Shown: piece after piece, positions 8,238 through 15,681 of the stretch | Position numbering within the stretch: position 1 is the first letter of the stretch | Layout: each line of letters opens with the position of its first letter | IMG/VR virus record: IMGVR_UViG_3300020061_000067 | Span: 1-43,221 of that record | Strand: one strand, 5' to 3' | From: a virus | DNA length: 43,221 nucleotides | Position numbers and translations under genes: made by a program | Notes under the pieces: model-generated | Told to the model about the DNA's origin: nothing | The model's database searches: none | What the model saw: the letters and a program-made list of their open reading frames with translations, nothing else

Positions 8238-9203
8238 ATGACTACAAAACATCACCTCCGCATCGAGGTCAAGGAGCTATCGCCCACGGGCACGTTCGAA
8301 GGCGCGCTGTCCGTCTATAACAAGATCGACCTCGGCGGCGATCTTATCGAGCCGGGCGCGTTTGCGAAGACGATCAAAGAGCACGGCAACGAAGTGCCGC
8401 TTCTCTGGCAGCACAAGACAGATAAGCCCATCGGAATGCTGACGCTCGTCGACGGGCCCGAAGCTCTCAAGGTCAGTGGCCGGATCGAGATGGAGACCAT
8501 CGCCGGGCGCGAAGCTTACATCCTGATCAAAGCTCGGATCGTCAAGGGTCTATCGATCGGCTACGACACCGTGAAGGAAGTAGTCGAAGGCGGCGTCCGC
8601 AGGCTAAAGGAGATCCGTCTATGGGAGGGAAGTATCGTCACCTTCCCGATGAACGAAGCAGCGATTATCAGCGCAGTGAAAGCTAGCCGCGGACGCTTCG
8701 CTACGAAAGCTGACTTTACGACTGAGTACGCCGAGATCCAACTCCAGGAAGCTGCGTACCAGATGTGGATCGCGCTCCGGTCGTCGCTCTGCTCGATCCC
8801 CTGGGCTAGCGATCTGACGCGCGAGGAGAAGATCACCGCCTCGCAGGCGTGCATTGATGAATTCGGCGCAACTTACATGGAATTCATTCCGGCGTACCTC
8901 GACTGGTTAGAGCGCGAGTACGGAAGCATGGAAACGATGCAGCGCTCGCCGGTCGAAGAGAAGGCCGGGCGCAAGCTTAGCGCCGCTACGACCGGAACAA
9001 TCCGGACAGCACACGAGAAAGTGAAGTCCGCCACCGATCTTTTGTTTGCACTTCTGGACGACGAAGCCGCCGACGATAGCGCCGACACTTCGGAAGCAGA
9101 AGCCGCGAAACAAGCAGTCAAACCCGAGCCGGTTCCAGACCACTCGGCACTCTTTACTCAACTCAAAGGAGCCCTGGTATGGAACCCCTTGACCAGAAAC
9201 TAA
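8238..9203 (+). CDS. Prohead protease, HK97 family (U35)
   Basis: This serine protease trims scaffold and capsid proteins during head maturation. The first 160 residues match the family: TGTFEGALSVYNKIDLGGD, LIEPGAFAKTI, then LLWQHKTDKPIG with the catalytic His (residue 59) and KGLSIGY with the catalytic Ser (residue 106), and the LWEGSIVTFPMN segment. The C-terminal half (about residues 155-321) is a long acidic and alanine-rich extension that could act as scaffold or be cleaved off; this is inferred. A ribosome site (GAAAGGCAG) lies upstream of the ATG at 8238. The 3' end overlaps the capsid gene by 25 bases. Confidence 0.93.
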   Translation: MTTKHHLRIEVKELSPTGTFEGALSVYNKIDLGGDLIEPGAFAKTIKEHGNEVPLLWQHKTDKPIGMLTLVDGPEALKVSGRIEMETIAGREAYILIKARIVKGLSIGYDTVKEVVEGGVRRLKEIRLWEGSIVTFPMNEAAIISAVKASRGRFATKADFTTEYAEIQLQEAAYQMWIALRSSLCSIPWASDLTREEKITASQACIDEFGATYMEFIPAYLDWLEREYGSMETMQRSPVEEKAGRKLSAATTGTIRTAHEKVKSATDLLFALLDDEAADDSADTSEAEAAKQAVKPEPVPDHSALFTQLKGALVWNPLTRN

Positions 9204-10408
9204 CCGAACTGACCACCGACATCACGACCTTTCAGGCAAAAGCGAAGGAAGATCTGAAGAACTTCGGCACGGTCCAAACCGAAACCAAAAACGCGCTCGA
9301 TACAGCCGTATCGCAGCTCGGCAAACTCCAGACTCAGGTAGATGCAATCGATCTGAAGATGGCCACTCGCCACGTAGAGAGTGCGACGCAGCAGAAGAGC
9401 CTCGGCGACCTAGTCGGCGAGAACGAGAAGTTCCTCGAAGCGAAGGAGCACGGCTTCGCAGGCAAGCGGCCTGTAACGATCCACCTGAAGTCGAGCGCCT
9501 TCGAGCGCAAGGCGAACATCACAGAGGGCGCGCTGGGTAGCGGCACGGGCGGTGTAGTTTCTCGTGTCATGCTTAGCGGCCCGATCCCCCTGTCAATGCA
9601 GGGCTTTCGTATCCGGGACCTGATCGCAGTCCGTCCGCTGACGACCGGCAACGCTTTTGACTGGATCCGTCAGACGGTCCGGACGAACCTCGCATCGCCG
9701 CAGGTAGAGGCGTTGGCGAAGTCGGAATCCACGTACTCATGGGACGTCCAGAGCGGCACCGTGAAGACCATTGCGCACTTCGTCAATGTGTCTCGTCAGG
9801 CGCTCGACGATGTGCCGTGGCTGCGTGAGACGATCGACGGCGAGCTGAAGTACGGCTTGCTGCTGAAGGAAGAAACCGAGATTCTGTCGGGCGACGGTAC
9901 AGGTGAGCACCTGAACGGCATCATTACCCAGGCGACCGCTTACTCGACCGCTTACGACAACGTTTCGTCCTATACGCGCCTGGATCAGCTTCGTCACGCG
10001 AAGCTACAAGCGCGGCTGGCTGGCCTCGCGACCTATTCGCCGGACGCCTTCGTGCTCCATCCGACCGACATGGCCGAGATCGAACTGATCAAGGATGAGT
10101 CGGGCGGAGTAGCGCACAAGGGCCGGTATATCATCGGCGATCCGAAGACCGGAACCGAGCTGAAGTTTGTCTGGGGCCTTCCGGTTGTCGAGAGCGATTC
10201 GATCACGCCGGGCACGTTCCTAACCGGCTCGTTTGCGCGAGCGGCGGAACTGGTCGACCGTATGGCGGCGACAGTCGAGATCTCGTTCGAGCACGCCTCG
10301 AACTTCACCAGCAACTTGGCGACGGTGCTCTGCGAAGAGCGCGTCGGCCTGGCAGTCAAAAAGCCGGGCGCATTCATCAAGGGGACGTTCGCTTCGAGCC
10401 CTGCCTAA
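9179..10408 (+). CDS. Major capsid protein, HK97 fold
   Basis: The main shell protein. The 409-residue product starts with a helical, charged N-terminal segment (about residues 1-100) like the HK97 delta (scaffold) domain that the prohead protease removes. The body has features of HK97-type capsids: GALGSGTGGVVSRVMLSGPI, SMQGFRIRDLIAVRPLTTGNA, LKEETEILSGDGTGEHLNGI and a C-terminal VEISFEHASNFTSNLATVLCEERVGLAV. AAAGGAG eight bases before the ATG at 9179 gives a strong ribosome site inside the protease gene, as expected for the most abundant virion protein. A terminator-like hairpin follows at 10448. Confidence 0.95.
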   Translation: MEPLDQKLTELTTDITTFQAKAKEDLKNFGTVQTETKNALDTAVSQLGKLQTQVDAIDLKMATRHVESATQQKSLGDLVGENEKFLEAKEHGFAGKRPVTIHLKSSAFERKANITEGALGSGTGGVVSRVMLSGPIPLSMQGFRIRDLIAVRPLTTGNAFDWIRQTVRTNLASPQVEALAKSESTYSWDVQSGTVKTIAHFVNVSRQALDDVPWLRETIDGELKYGLLLKEETEILSGDGTGEHLNGIITQATAYSTAYDNVSSYTRLDQLRHAKLQARLAGLATYSPDAFVLHPTDMAEIELIKDESGGVAHKGRYIIGDPKTGTELKFVWGLPVVESDSITPGTFLTGSFARAAELVDRMAATVEISFEHASNFTSNLATVLCEERVGLAVKKPGAFIKGTFASSPA

Positions 10409-10447
10409 GTTTTAACGGCGCTTCCATGCCTAGATAAGCTTTCTCGG

Positions 10448-10480
10448 CGGGGTGCAGGGCATGGCCTGTATCCCCGTTTT
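10448..10480 (+). terminator. Rho-independent terminator-like hairpin after the capsid gene
   Basis: The arms CGGGG-TG-CAGG (10448-10458) and CCTG-TAT-CCCCG (10465-10476) pair with one G-T pair and one bulged T around a 6-base loop, followed by TTTT. It lies 40 bases after the capsid stop. A partial terminator here would raise capsid transcripts relative to the downstream accessory block. The stem is imperfect, so strength is uncertain. Confidence 0.6.
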
Positions 10481-10495
10481 ACCCAACTTTCAAAC

Positions 10496-10588
10496 ATGCC
10501 GAAGAAAACGAAAACGAAAGCGGTCACAATTCGAAAGCCTAGACCATCTCGAAGACGGTCGGAACGTACTTTGCAAATATGCGATTGA
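10496..10588 (+). CDS. Possible 30-residue basic peptide
   Basis: A short open frame starting MPKKTKTKAVTIRKPRP, very rich in Lys and Arg, directly after the capsid terminator and overlapping the next ORF start at 10579 by 10 bases. No ribosome site is evident. The basic start looks like a small DNA-binding or capsid-associated peptide, but no family is recognised. It could instead be the displaced N-terminus of the next protein. Weak call. Confidence 0.3.
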   Translation: MPKKTKTKAVTIRKPRPSRRRSERTLQICD

Positions 10589-10914
10589 TAGCAAATTCTC
10601 AGCTCTGCGGCGACTACGGAATGGTAGACGGCGGTCACGAGTTCACTTGCGAGGATGACGTCGGCGAGCAGCTCCTCCGGATGAATAAAGCACGCCGACC
10701 AGAATCGCCTTCGATCCGATACGAGACGAAAGTGATCACTCCGGAAGCTCCCGAGGTGAGCGCGCGGACACCGTTTCGTCACGTGTCTGTGTCTGACCCG
10801 GAACAGGCGAGAGTGGCTGCCGAAGGCGATCGAGCAGTTTCAGAGGCAGACCTATCCGACTTGCGAGCTGTTGATTCTCGCAGACGGGGCGAGCGTTCGC
10901 GATCTGGTTCCTGA
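10579..10914 (+). CDS. Small conserved domain, frame-coupled to the downstream glycosyltransferase
   Basis: The first 66 residues look like a real protein: MRLIANSQLCGDYGMV, DGGHEFTCEDDVGEQLL, then YETKVITPEAP. After residue 66 (near 10776) the same frame reads through DNA whose +1 frame encodes a glycosyltransferase, and the sequence becomes Arg/Ser-rich and shadow-like until the stop at 10914. So either the domain is fused to the glycosyltransferase through a +1 frameshift at TTT-C (10774-10777), or a one-base error splits one gene. The short domain resembles small proteins coded just after capsid genes, but no named family is recognised. Confidence 0.5.
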   Translation: MRLIANSQLCGDYGMVDGGHEFTCEDDVGEQLLRMNKARRPESPSIRYETKVITPEAPEVSARTPFRHVSVSDPEQARVAAEGDRAVSEADLSDLRAVDSRRRGERSRSGS

Positions 10915-11377
10915 TAGCGGTAACGTCCGCCTGATCGAACTTAGCGGGGCCGCGGAGATCGGCGAGAAGCGGAACTTCGGATGCGATCGCGCAGCCGGAG
11001 AAGTGATCGCACACTGGGATGATGACGATTATTCAGCTCCAGGACGGCTGGCAGATCAGCTCCAGCGGCTCCAGGAAAGCGGCAAGAGTGTCACCGGCTA
11101 CCACTCAATGCGGTTCACGGATGGCGTCCGCTGGTGGAAATATAACGGCGAGAAACACTACTCGCTCGGGACGTCGCTCTGTTACCGGCGCGATTACTGG
11201 GAGCAGCACCGGTTCCCCTATCTCCAGGTCGGCGAGGATAACCAATTCGTCGCCGCGGCGTTCTCGAATCGAATGCTCGTTACAGCCGACGCAGGCGACC
11301 TGATGCACGCCACGATTCACCCGGGTAATACGAGCCCGCGGCAGATGGGGGATAACTGGAAGCTTCTCGATGCCTGA
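10760..11377 (+). CDS. Glycosyltransferase family 2 (GT-A), 5' end in another frame
   Basis: This frame encodes a GT-A fold enzyme that would transfer a sugar from a nucleotide-sugar donor. It reads VTCLCLTRNRREWLPKAIEQF, QTYPTCELLILADG, GEKRNFGCDRAAGEVIAHW and the metal-binding DDDDY, then CYRRDYWEQHRFPY and VGEDNQF. The conserved N-terminal beta strand (VTCLCLTRNR) begins at 10778, but this frame has no ATG, GTG or TTG before it, only a stop at 10757-10759. The first in-frame ATG (10871) would cut off the nucleotide-binding start. The missing start lies in the frame of the upstream ORF, where ARTPF joins naturally to VTCLCL after a +1 shift. It is the first gene of the glycosylation block. 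Confidence 0.75.
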   Translation, partial: ARGHRFVTCLCLTRNRREWLPKAIEQFQRQTYPTCELLILADGASVRDLVPDSGNVRLIELSGAAEIGEKRNFGCDRAAGEVIAHWDDDDYSAPGRLADQLQRLQESGKSVTGYHSMRFTDGVRWWKYNGEKHYSLGTSLCYRRDYWEQHRFPYLQVGEDNQFVAAAFSNRMLVTADAGDLMHATIHPGNTSPRQMGDNWKLLDA

Positions 11378-11682
11378 GCCGTGGGGGCAGGATAGTCGGC
11401 TACTATCCGGAGCCTCAGCAGAAGCCAGTGGCTTATTTACCATCAGCGGTGCGTGTGGTGGGTTCAGGCGCTATGTAAGCTGGGGCTCATTCGCGGGGTC
11501 CCGAGATTCTGCCTAATCAGTTACTCACCGGAAACGGCTGGTGCGACATACCGCTGCACTCGTTGCCGGACGGTGCTGCATTGCGATCTGGACTGTCAGC
11601 CATTCACCGGCGGTCAATTACGTTAAGGCAAAGAGCCTTTTCCTTTACTCAAGCCCAGAAGCGTAAAGAAGACTTTACACAA
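11378..11682. other. Spacer with only weak coding signals
   Basis: About 305 bases between the glycosyltransferase and the next methyltransferase. It contains a 48-residue frame from ATG 11370 (overlapping the previous stop) and a Cys-rich frame (listed separately at 11453). Several short frames look half-credible and none is complete, which may mean a degraded small gene. No promoter, tRNA or strong hairpin was seen. Confidence 0.4.
11453..11626 (+). CDS. Possible small zinc-ribbon protein
   Basis: From a GTG at 11453 the frame gives 57 residues with WVQALCKLGLIRG and then YRCTRCRTVLHCDLDC, a cluster of cysteines (C-x2-C-x5-C-x3-C) that would suit a zinc ribbon. The coding-like stretch extends upstream of the GTG (QWLIYHQRC) to a stop at 11393 without another usual start codon, and there is no clear ribosome site. 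It may be a truncated or frameshifted small gene. Confidence 0.3.
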   Translation: MWWVQALCKLGLIRGVPRFCLISYSPETAGATYRCTRCRTVLHCDLDCQPFTGGQLR

Positions 11683-12141
11683 ATGAATCTGAATCTCGGC
11701 GCTTGCGACCGCGCGTTTCCTGGCTTCCTGTCAGTCGACATCGTTCCGCCTGCCGACGTGATCGCAGACCTGTCGCAGCCCTGGCCGTGGGAGGATTCGA
11801 GCGTCGATGAGGTTCGCGCGCACGATATTTTCGAGCACCTTCCATCCCGCATCCTAACGATGAACGAGCTTCACCGAGTCCTGAAGCCGGGAGCCCGGGC
11901 CACGGTCGAAGTGCCGAGCGCTACGAAAGGCGCCGGCTGGGCTCAGGACCCGACGCACCTATCGCCTTGGTCTATGAATTCGTTCCAATATTTCGAGGCT
12001 GGGTCATTCGCGCATCAACGATTAGCGAAGTCCTACGGGATCACCGCGGCCTTCCGCCTGGTCTCCCTGCTCGAGCGGATGTACAAGGACGTCCACGAGG
12101 ATGTCTTTAAGATCACCGCAGTACTCGAGGCGGTCAAGTGA
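11683..12141 (+). CDS. Class I SAM-dependent methyltransferase
   Basis: A 152-residue methyltransferase of the short type found in glycan and O-antigen clusters. It begins MNLNLGACDRAFPGFLSVD (the short form of the SAM-binding loop), then VIADLSQPWPWEDSSVDEV, HDIFEHL (the EHL after strand 4) and MNELHRVLKPGARATVEVP, typical of Methyltransf_11-type proteins. The ATG at 11683 fits the family start; in-frame sequence upstream to 11563 is unlikely coding. Its stop overlaps the next GTG start (GTGA at 12138). It probably methylates a sugar or an acceptor handled by the neighbouring glycosyltransferases. Confidence 0.85.
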   Translation: MNLNLGACDRAFPGFLSVDIVPPADVIADLSQPWPWEDSSVDEVRAHDIFEHLPSRILTMNELHRVLKPGARATVEVPSATKGAGWAQDPTHLSPWSMNSFQYFEAGSFAHQRLAKSYGITAAFRLVSLLERMYKDVHEDVFKITAVLEAVK

Positions 12142-12602
12142 CTGCGATCGCCGGGTTCTGCGACCAAGGGAAGGTGTGGATCGGTGCCGACAGCGCTGCC
12201 GTGGCGGGTCTCGATCTAATGGTCCGGGCAGACTCCAAGGTTTTTAGGAACGGGGAATTCCTGTTCGGCTTCACCTCCTCGTTCCGGATGGGTCAGCTCC
12301 TTCGGTATAAGTTGCAGCCGCCGAAACAGCACGACCTCGATACCTACGCTTTCATGGTCACCGTATTCGTGGACGCCGTACGCGAGTGCCTGAAGGCCGG
12401 GCTTTTCTACGTAGGCGCTGACTACCAGGTGGCAGAATCGATGGACGGCTACGATGCTTGCGGCTGCGGCCAGGCGATCATCCTGGGCGCGCTCTTTGCG
12501 ACGAAAGGCATGGAACCTCACGCGCGCATGAAAGTAGCGCTTGAAGCCGCAGAGCGACATAGCGCGGGCGTTCGCGGCCCCTTCCCTATTGAAGCCATAT
12601 GA
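12138..12602 (+). CDS. Proteasome beta/HslV-like Ntn hydrolase
   Basis: The 154-residue protein matches the pattern of N-terminal nucleophile hydrolases. After removal of the initiator Met, Thr becomes residue 1 (MTAIAGF). VWIGADSAA then places Asp at 17, and RADSKVFR places Lys at 33, the same catalytic numbering as proteasome beta subunits and HslV. A GEFLFGFTSSFRMGQLL segment follows, like the G-F/S-G turn and helix 1 of HslV, and GCGQAIILGAL resembles the later GSG segment. Function could be peptide hydrolysis or capsid-related processing; this is inferred. It starts with GTG at 12138 overlapping the methyltransferase stop and ends in an ATGA overlap with a glycosyltransferase. Confidence 0.75.
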   Translation: MTAIAGFCDQGKVWIGADSAAVAGLDLMVRADSKVFRNGEFLFGFTSSFRMGQLLRYKLQPPKQHDLDTYAFMVTVFVDAVRECLKAGLFYVGADYQVAESMDGYDACGCGQAIILGALFATKGMEPHARMKVALEAAERHSAGVRGPFPIEAI

Positions 12603-13288
12603 GCCTCTCCGTAATCATTCCGAGTAAGACATTCTCGAACCTAAGAGCATGCGTCACGGCGCTTCATGCCAACGAACCTGCCTTGCGCCTCATCGTGGTC
12701 GATGACGGACTGGAGGCTTCTTTCGGCTACCAGCCGAGGAGCTTCGAATATTCGGAGGGATCCTGCCTCGATGGAAGCACGATCATTCCGGGCATCAAGC
12801 CGTTTGTATTCGCGCGGAACTGCAATCTCGGGATCAAAGCTGCGGATGATGACGACGTGATCCTGCTCAACGATGACGCCATGCTGAAAACGACGCTAGG
12901 CTTCACTCAGTTGCTAGAAGTCGCGGAAGACAACCCCACGTTCGGAGTCATCTCGGCGACCACTAACGTGGCTGGCAACAGAGCGCAATATCATCGCGGG
13001 ATCGGTCTGCGAGAAGAGGCGCGCACCGTGGCTTTCATCTGCGTACTCATTCCTCGCGTCGTGATCGACAAGGTCGGTCTGCTCGACGAACGGTATACGG
13101 CGTATGGATGGGACGATAACGACTATTGCCGTCGCGTACGGGAGCATGGGCTAAAGATCGGAATCTTCGACGGCTGTTTTGTCGATCACGAGTCCCTTCG
13201 AAGTACGTTCCGCGGCCATCCTCACACCGCGGGCGATATCAGCGCAGGAGCCGAGATCTACCTACGGAAATGGGGGAGCCTCGAATGA
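12599..13288 (+). CDS. Glycosyltransferase family 2 (rhamnosyltransferase-like)
   Basis: A 229-residue GT-A fold enzyme. It starts MSLSVIIPSKTFSNLRACV, continues with LRLIVVDDGL, then FARNCNLGIKAADDDDVILLNDDA (donor and metal site), and has the acceptor-side IDKVGLLDERYTAYGWDDNDYCRRV, whose Asp and Tyr/Trp pattern is typical of GT2 rhamnosyl- or glucosyltransferases. There is no membrane segment, so it acts in the cytoplasm. It overlaps neighbours on both sides by 4 bases (ATGA), showing tight translational coupling within the block. Confidence 0.9.
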   Translation: MSLSVIIPSKTFSNLRACVTALHANEPALRLIVVDDGLEASFGYQPRSFEYSEGSCLDGSTIIPGIKPFVFARNCNLGIKAADDDDVILLNDDAMLKTTLGFTQLLEVAEDNPTFGVISATTNVAGNRAQYHRGIGLREEARTVAFICVLIPRVVIDKVGLLDERYTAYGWDDNDYCRRVREHGLKIGIFDGCFVDHESLRSTFRGHPHTAGDISAGAEIYLRKWGSLE

Positions 13289-13506
13289 GCGTACTAATCA
13301 CCGCCAGGGGATCGCTTCTAACCCCGGGCTCTCTGGCAGACCGGTCTCCGGAAACCGCGACGATGGTCGACGGTCTATTTGCAATCGCCAAGGCGCTATT
13401 CGCTATAGCTGAGGCGATCCGAGATTCAGGGAGCCCGAAACACGAGACGTACCACGTCGCCGCTATCACGCATGAAACTGTTTTTGTCCCCCCACAACGA
13501 CGATGA
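13285..13506 (+). CDS. Hypothetical small protein
   Basis: A 73-residue frame from an ATGA overlap with the preceding glycosyltransferase, starting MSVLITARGSLLTPGSLADR. It contains a hydrophobic helix-like stretch (DGLFAIAKALFAIAEAIRD, about residues 28-46) with a heptad look, then ends by running 35 bases into the PIG-L gene. No family recognised. The position and the start overlap support a real gene; function unknown. Confidence 0.6.
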   Translation: MSVLITARGSLLTPGSLADRSPETATMVDGLFAIAKALFAIAEAIRDSGSPKHETYHVAAITHETVFVPPQRR

Positions 13507-13996
13507 AACCCTGTTCGGATCGTGGACAATCCTTCGCGAGACGCCGACCGTCGTGGTCGTCACGGATTCGTACGCTCAGGAGAACCGAGGATACGGAGTA
13601 ACAGCGGATCAGCGGCGAAAGGAATCGCTAGCCGCAATGGAGATACTCGGCGCGCCTCTCCAGTTCCTCGGATTCCGCGACGATCAGCCACTAACCGGGT
13701 TGGTCGAGCGCTTACGAGAGTATGGCGAGCCGGAAATGGTCTATGCACCGGCGAACGAACTGGGCGGACACGTCCACCACAATCTGATCGGCGATTTCGC
13801 ACGGCGAATCTTCCCGCGAGTGACTTCGTATATGACGTACACCACACAGGGCAAGTCGACGGGCAAGCCGGTATCATTTGATGCTTCCTGGCCGGAGCTG
13901 AAGCTAAGAGCACTGGCCTGTTACGGATCGCAACTGCGGCTGGCTAGCACGCGCGATCACTTCTTGCGACCGCAGTATGAGTATTACCTGGAATAA
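13472..13996 (+). CDS. PIG-L/LmbE-family deacetylase-like protein
   Basis: The 174-residue protein shows the zinc-hydrolase signature of the PIG-L (LmbE-like) family: SPHNDDETLFG at residues 6-16 (PHxDDE) and GGHVHHN at about residue 98 (the HxxH element). It also has VVVVTDSYA, the second beta strand, and RRKESLAAMEILG, the helix common in the family. Members deacetylate N-acetylglucosaminyl compounds. In this block it could trim an N-acetyl group from a glycan. The ATG at 13472 lies inside the end of the previous small gene. Confidence 0.9.
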   Translation: MKLFLSPHNDDETLFGSWTILRETPTVVVVTDSYAQENRGYGVTADQRRKESLAAMEILGAPLQFLGFRDDQPLTGLVERLREYGEPEMVYAPANELGGHVHHNLIGDFARRIFPRVTSYMTYTTQGKSTGKPVSFDASWPELKLRALACYGSQLRLASTRDHFLRPQYEYYLE

Positions 13997-14477
13997 CGAC
14001 ACGATCCGCGAGCACGAGCGCCAGTCGATACGCGCCTTCATGGAGAACCACAGCGGTTATCTTCGCGGACGCGTCATGGACTTCGGAGCAGGCAAGCTCG
14101 GCACTTGTCGCGAGCCGGAGCCGTATCGAGATCTGGTCGACGGCGAGTATGTGCCATACGACAAGGGCGATCAGTGGCCAGACGGACAGTTTGACTGCGT
14201 GATCTGTAATCAGGTCCTCCAGTACGTTCACGATCCTCGGTACGAGCTGGAGCGCTTGCGAGAGAAGCTTCAGTTCGGCGGGCATCTCGTGTTGACGTAC
14301 GCGACTTGCTGGGACGAGGTCGAGCAGGATGATCTCTGGCGATTTACGAAGGCTGGGATGAGTCGATTGCTGCGATACGCCGGGTTCGACGTCCTATTAC
14401 ACGAGCGCCGCGCGGGAATCAATCTCGGCGGCTTCACGTTCGCTCTTGGCTATGGCGTGCTGGCGAGACCTTCTTGA
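13977..14477 (+). CDS. SAM-dependent methyltransferase
   Basis: A 166-residue class I methyltransferase: LRGRVMDFGAGKLG is the SAM-binding motif I, YVPYDKGDQWPDGQFDCVICNQVLQYV covers motifs II-IV, and LREKLQFGGHLVLTYA matches the post-core strand 5 region. The later part (LWRFTKAGMSRLLRYAGFDV) resembles Methyltransf_11/23 enzymes acting on sugars or lipids. It begins 20 bases before the deacetylase stop and is joined to the next gene by a TTGA overlap. Confidence 0.85.
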   Translation: MSITWNNDTIREHERQSIRAFMENHSGYLRGRVMDFGAGKLGTCREPEPYRDLVDGEYVPYDKGDQWPDGQFDCVICNQVLQYVHDPRYELERLREKLQFGGHLVLTYATCWDEVEQDDLWRFTKAGMSRLLRYAGFDVLLHERRAGINLGGFTFALGYGVLARPS

Positions 14478-15004
14478 TCTCCGCGGTTATTCCAACTCGT
14501 GGCGATGTCGATCTATCGGCGATCCGGAAGCATCTCGAAGGATATCTGGAAATCGATGACATCGAGTTCATTCACGGAACGTCGCCGTTCAACCGCTACG
14601 TAGCCGCGGCGAGAGCGAAGCATACCTGGATCTATACGCAGGACGATGACTGTATCACCGACATCCAGCCGCTAATCGACGCCTATGAGCCCGGCATCGT
14701 CGTGAACGCAATGACCGAGGAGCACGGAGCGCAGTATCCGGGCCGGATCACGCTGGTCGGATTCGGCGCGCTCTTCCACCGGCGGCTGATTCAGGTTCTC
14801 GAGGGCTGGGAGCAGGACTCGCTCTTCTTTCGCGAGGCGGATCGAGTGTTCACCGCTCTGACGCAACACAAGACGGTATTTCCAAGGATTCAGATTTTGC
14901 CTTGCGCGATGAACGACAACCGGATGTATCGCCACGTGCAGCATAACGACGCTCGGGTCGCGATCACTCGGCGAATCTTCGAGCGTACGGGTATCGTCGC
15001 ATGA
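14474..15004 (+). CDS. Glycosyltransferase-like protein (GT-A)
   Basis: A 176-residue protein with a short GT-A core. It starts at TTG 14474 (MISAVIPTRGDVDLSAIRK), followed by SPFNRYVAAARAKHTWIYTQ and DDDCITDI, the metal-binding Asp cluster. It then has LVGFGALFHRRLIQVLEGWE, the region that positions the acceptor in this class. It lacks a clear donor-specific motif. It overlaps both neighbours by 4 bases. Probably part of the same glycan pathway as the other transferases. Confidence 0.8.
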   Translation: MISAVIPTRGDVDLSAIRKHLEGYLEIDDIEFIHGTSPFNRYVAAARAKHTWIYTQDDDCITDIQPLIDAYEPGIVVNAMTEEHGAQYPGRITLVGFGALFHRRLIQVLEGWEQDSLFFREADRVFTALTQHKTVFPRIQILPCAMNDNRMYRHVQHNDARVAITRRIFERTGIVA

Positions 15005-15681
15005 TCGAGCTTCTCTATCTCGCGCACAACCGGCTAGCGTTCACGCAAGCCACCTTTGCAGCCATGTTGCTCAACACGAACTGGGCCAGCGTCTCTCACG
15101 TCTCGCTATACGACGAGCACTCGGTCGACGGAACCTTCGAGTACCTGGACCGCGCGACGGCTTCGATCCCGGTCCCTTGCGAGTTATGGCGAAGCGAATT
15201 CCTTTCGCCGGTCGCCGTGCTGAACGATTTCGTTACTCGTCGTCGCCCTGATCTTTTCTGCAAGATCGATAACGACACGATGCTTCCGCCCGGCTGGCTG
15301 GATGACTGTCTCGATGTGATGTCGGCGAATCCTGAGATAGACCTGCTGGGGATCGAGGCGATGTACGAGCCCGCACCCGCCCCCAGCGTGAGAGGCGTTT
15401 CCGTAGCTTCTCACATTGGCGGCATCGGCCTGATGCGAGGACGAGCATTCACCACTTTGCCGGAGCCGCAGGGTCGCTTCGGCTTTACGGCTTGGCAGGC
15501 CGCGGAGCCGGTCAGTAAGGCTTGGCTGACGCCTTCTCTTCCTGTATTCCTGCTGGACCGCATGACCCTAGAACCGTGGCGGACGCTCAGCGAGACCTAC
15601 GTGGAGCGTGGCTGGCAGCGTCTCTGGCCGCCGTATATGGATAGCGAGTCGGCGCTCTGGGATTGGAGTCTCGCGGCGTGA
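15001..15681 (+). CDS. Glycosyltransferase family 2-like protein
   Basis: A 226-residue GT-A enzyme: MIELLYLAHNRLAFTQATF, then VSLYDEHSVDGTFEYLDRA, and FCKIDNDTMLPPGWLDDCLDV, where the DNDT holds the metal-binding acids. The later ASHIGGIGLMRGRAF looks like the acceptor-site loop. Close relatives are common in phage and Caudoviricetes metagenome glycosylation loci. It starts at the ATGA overlap at 15001 and its stop overlaps the next gene's GTG at 15678. Confidence 0.85.
   Translation: MIELLYLAHNRLAFTQATFAAMLLNTNWASVSHVSLYDEHSVDGTFEYLDRATASIPVPCELWRSEFLSPVAVLNDFVTRRRPDLFCKIDNDTMLPPGWLDDCLDVMSANPEIDLLGIEAMYEPAPAPSVRGVSVASHIGGIGLMRGRAFTTLPEPQGRFGFTAWQAAEPVSKAWLTPSLPVFLLDRMTLEPWRTLSETYVERGWQRLWPPYMDSESALWDWSLAA

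Noticed and set aside
10871-11377. Transferase start at ATG 10871
   Set aside because: It would remove the conserved VTCLCLTRNR and QTYPTCELLILADG nucleotide-binding part.
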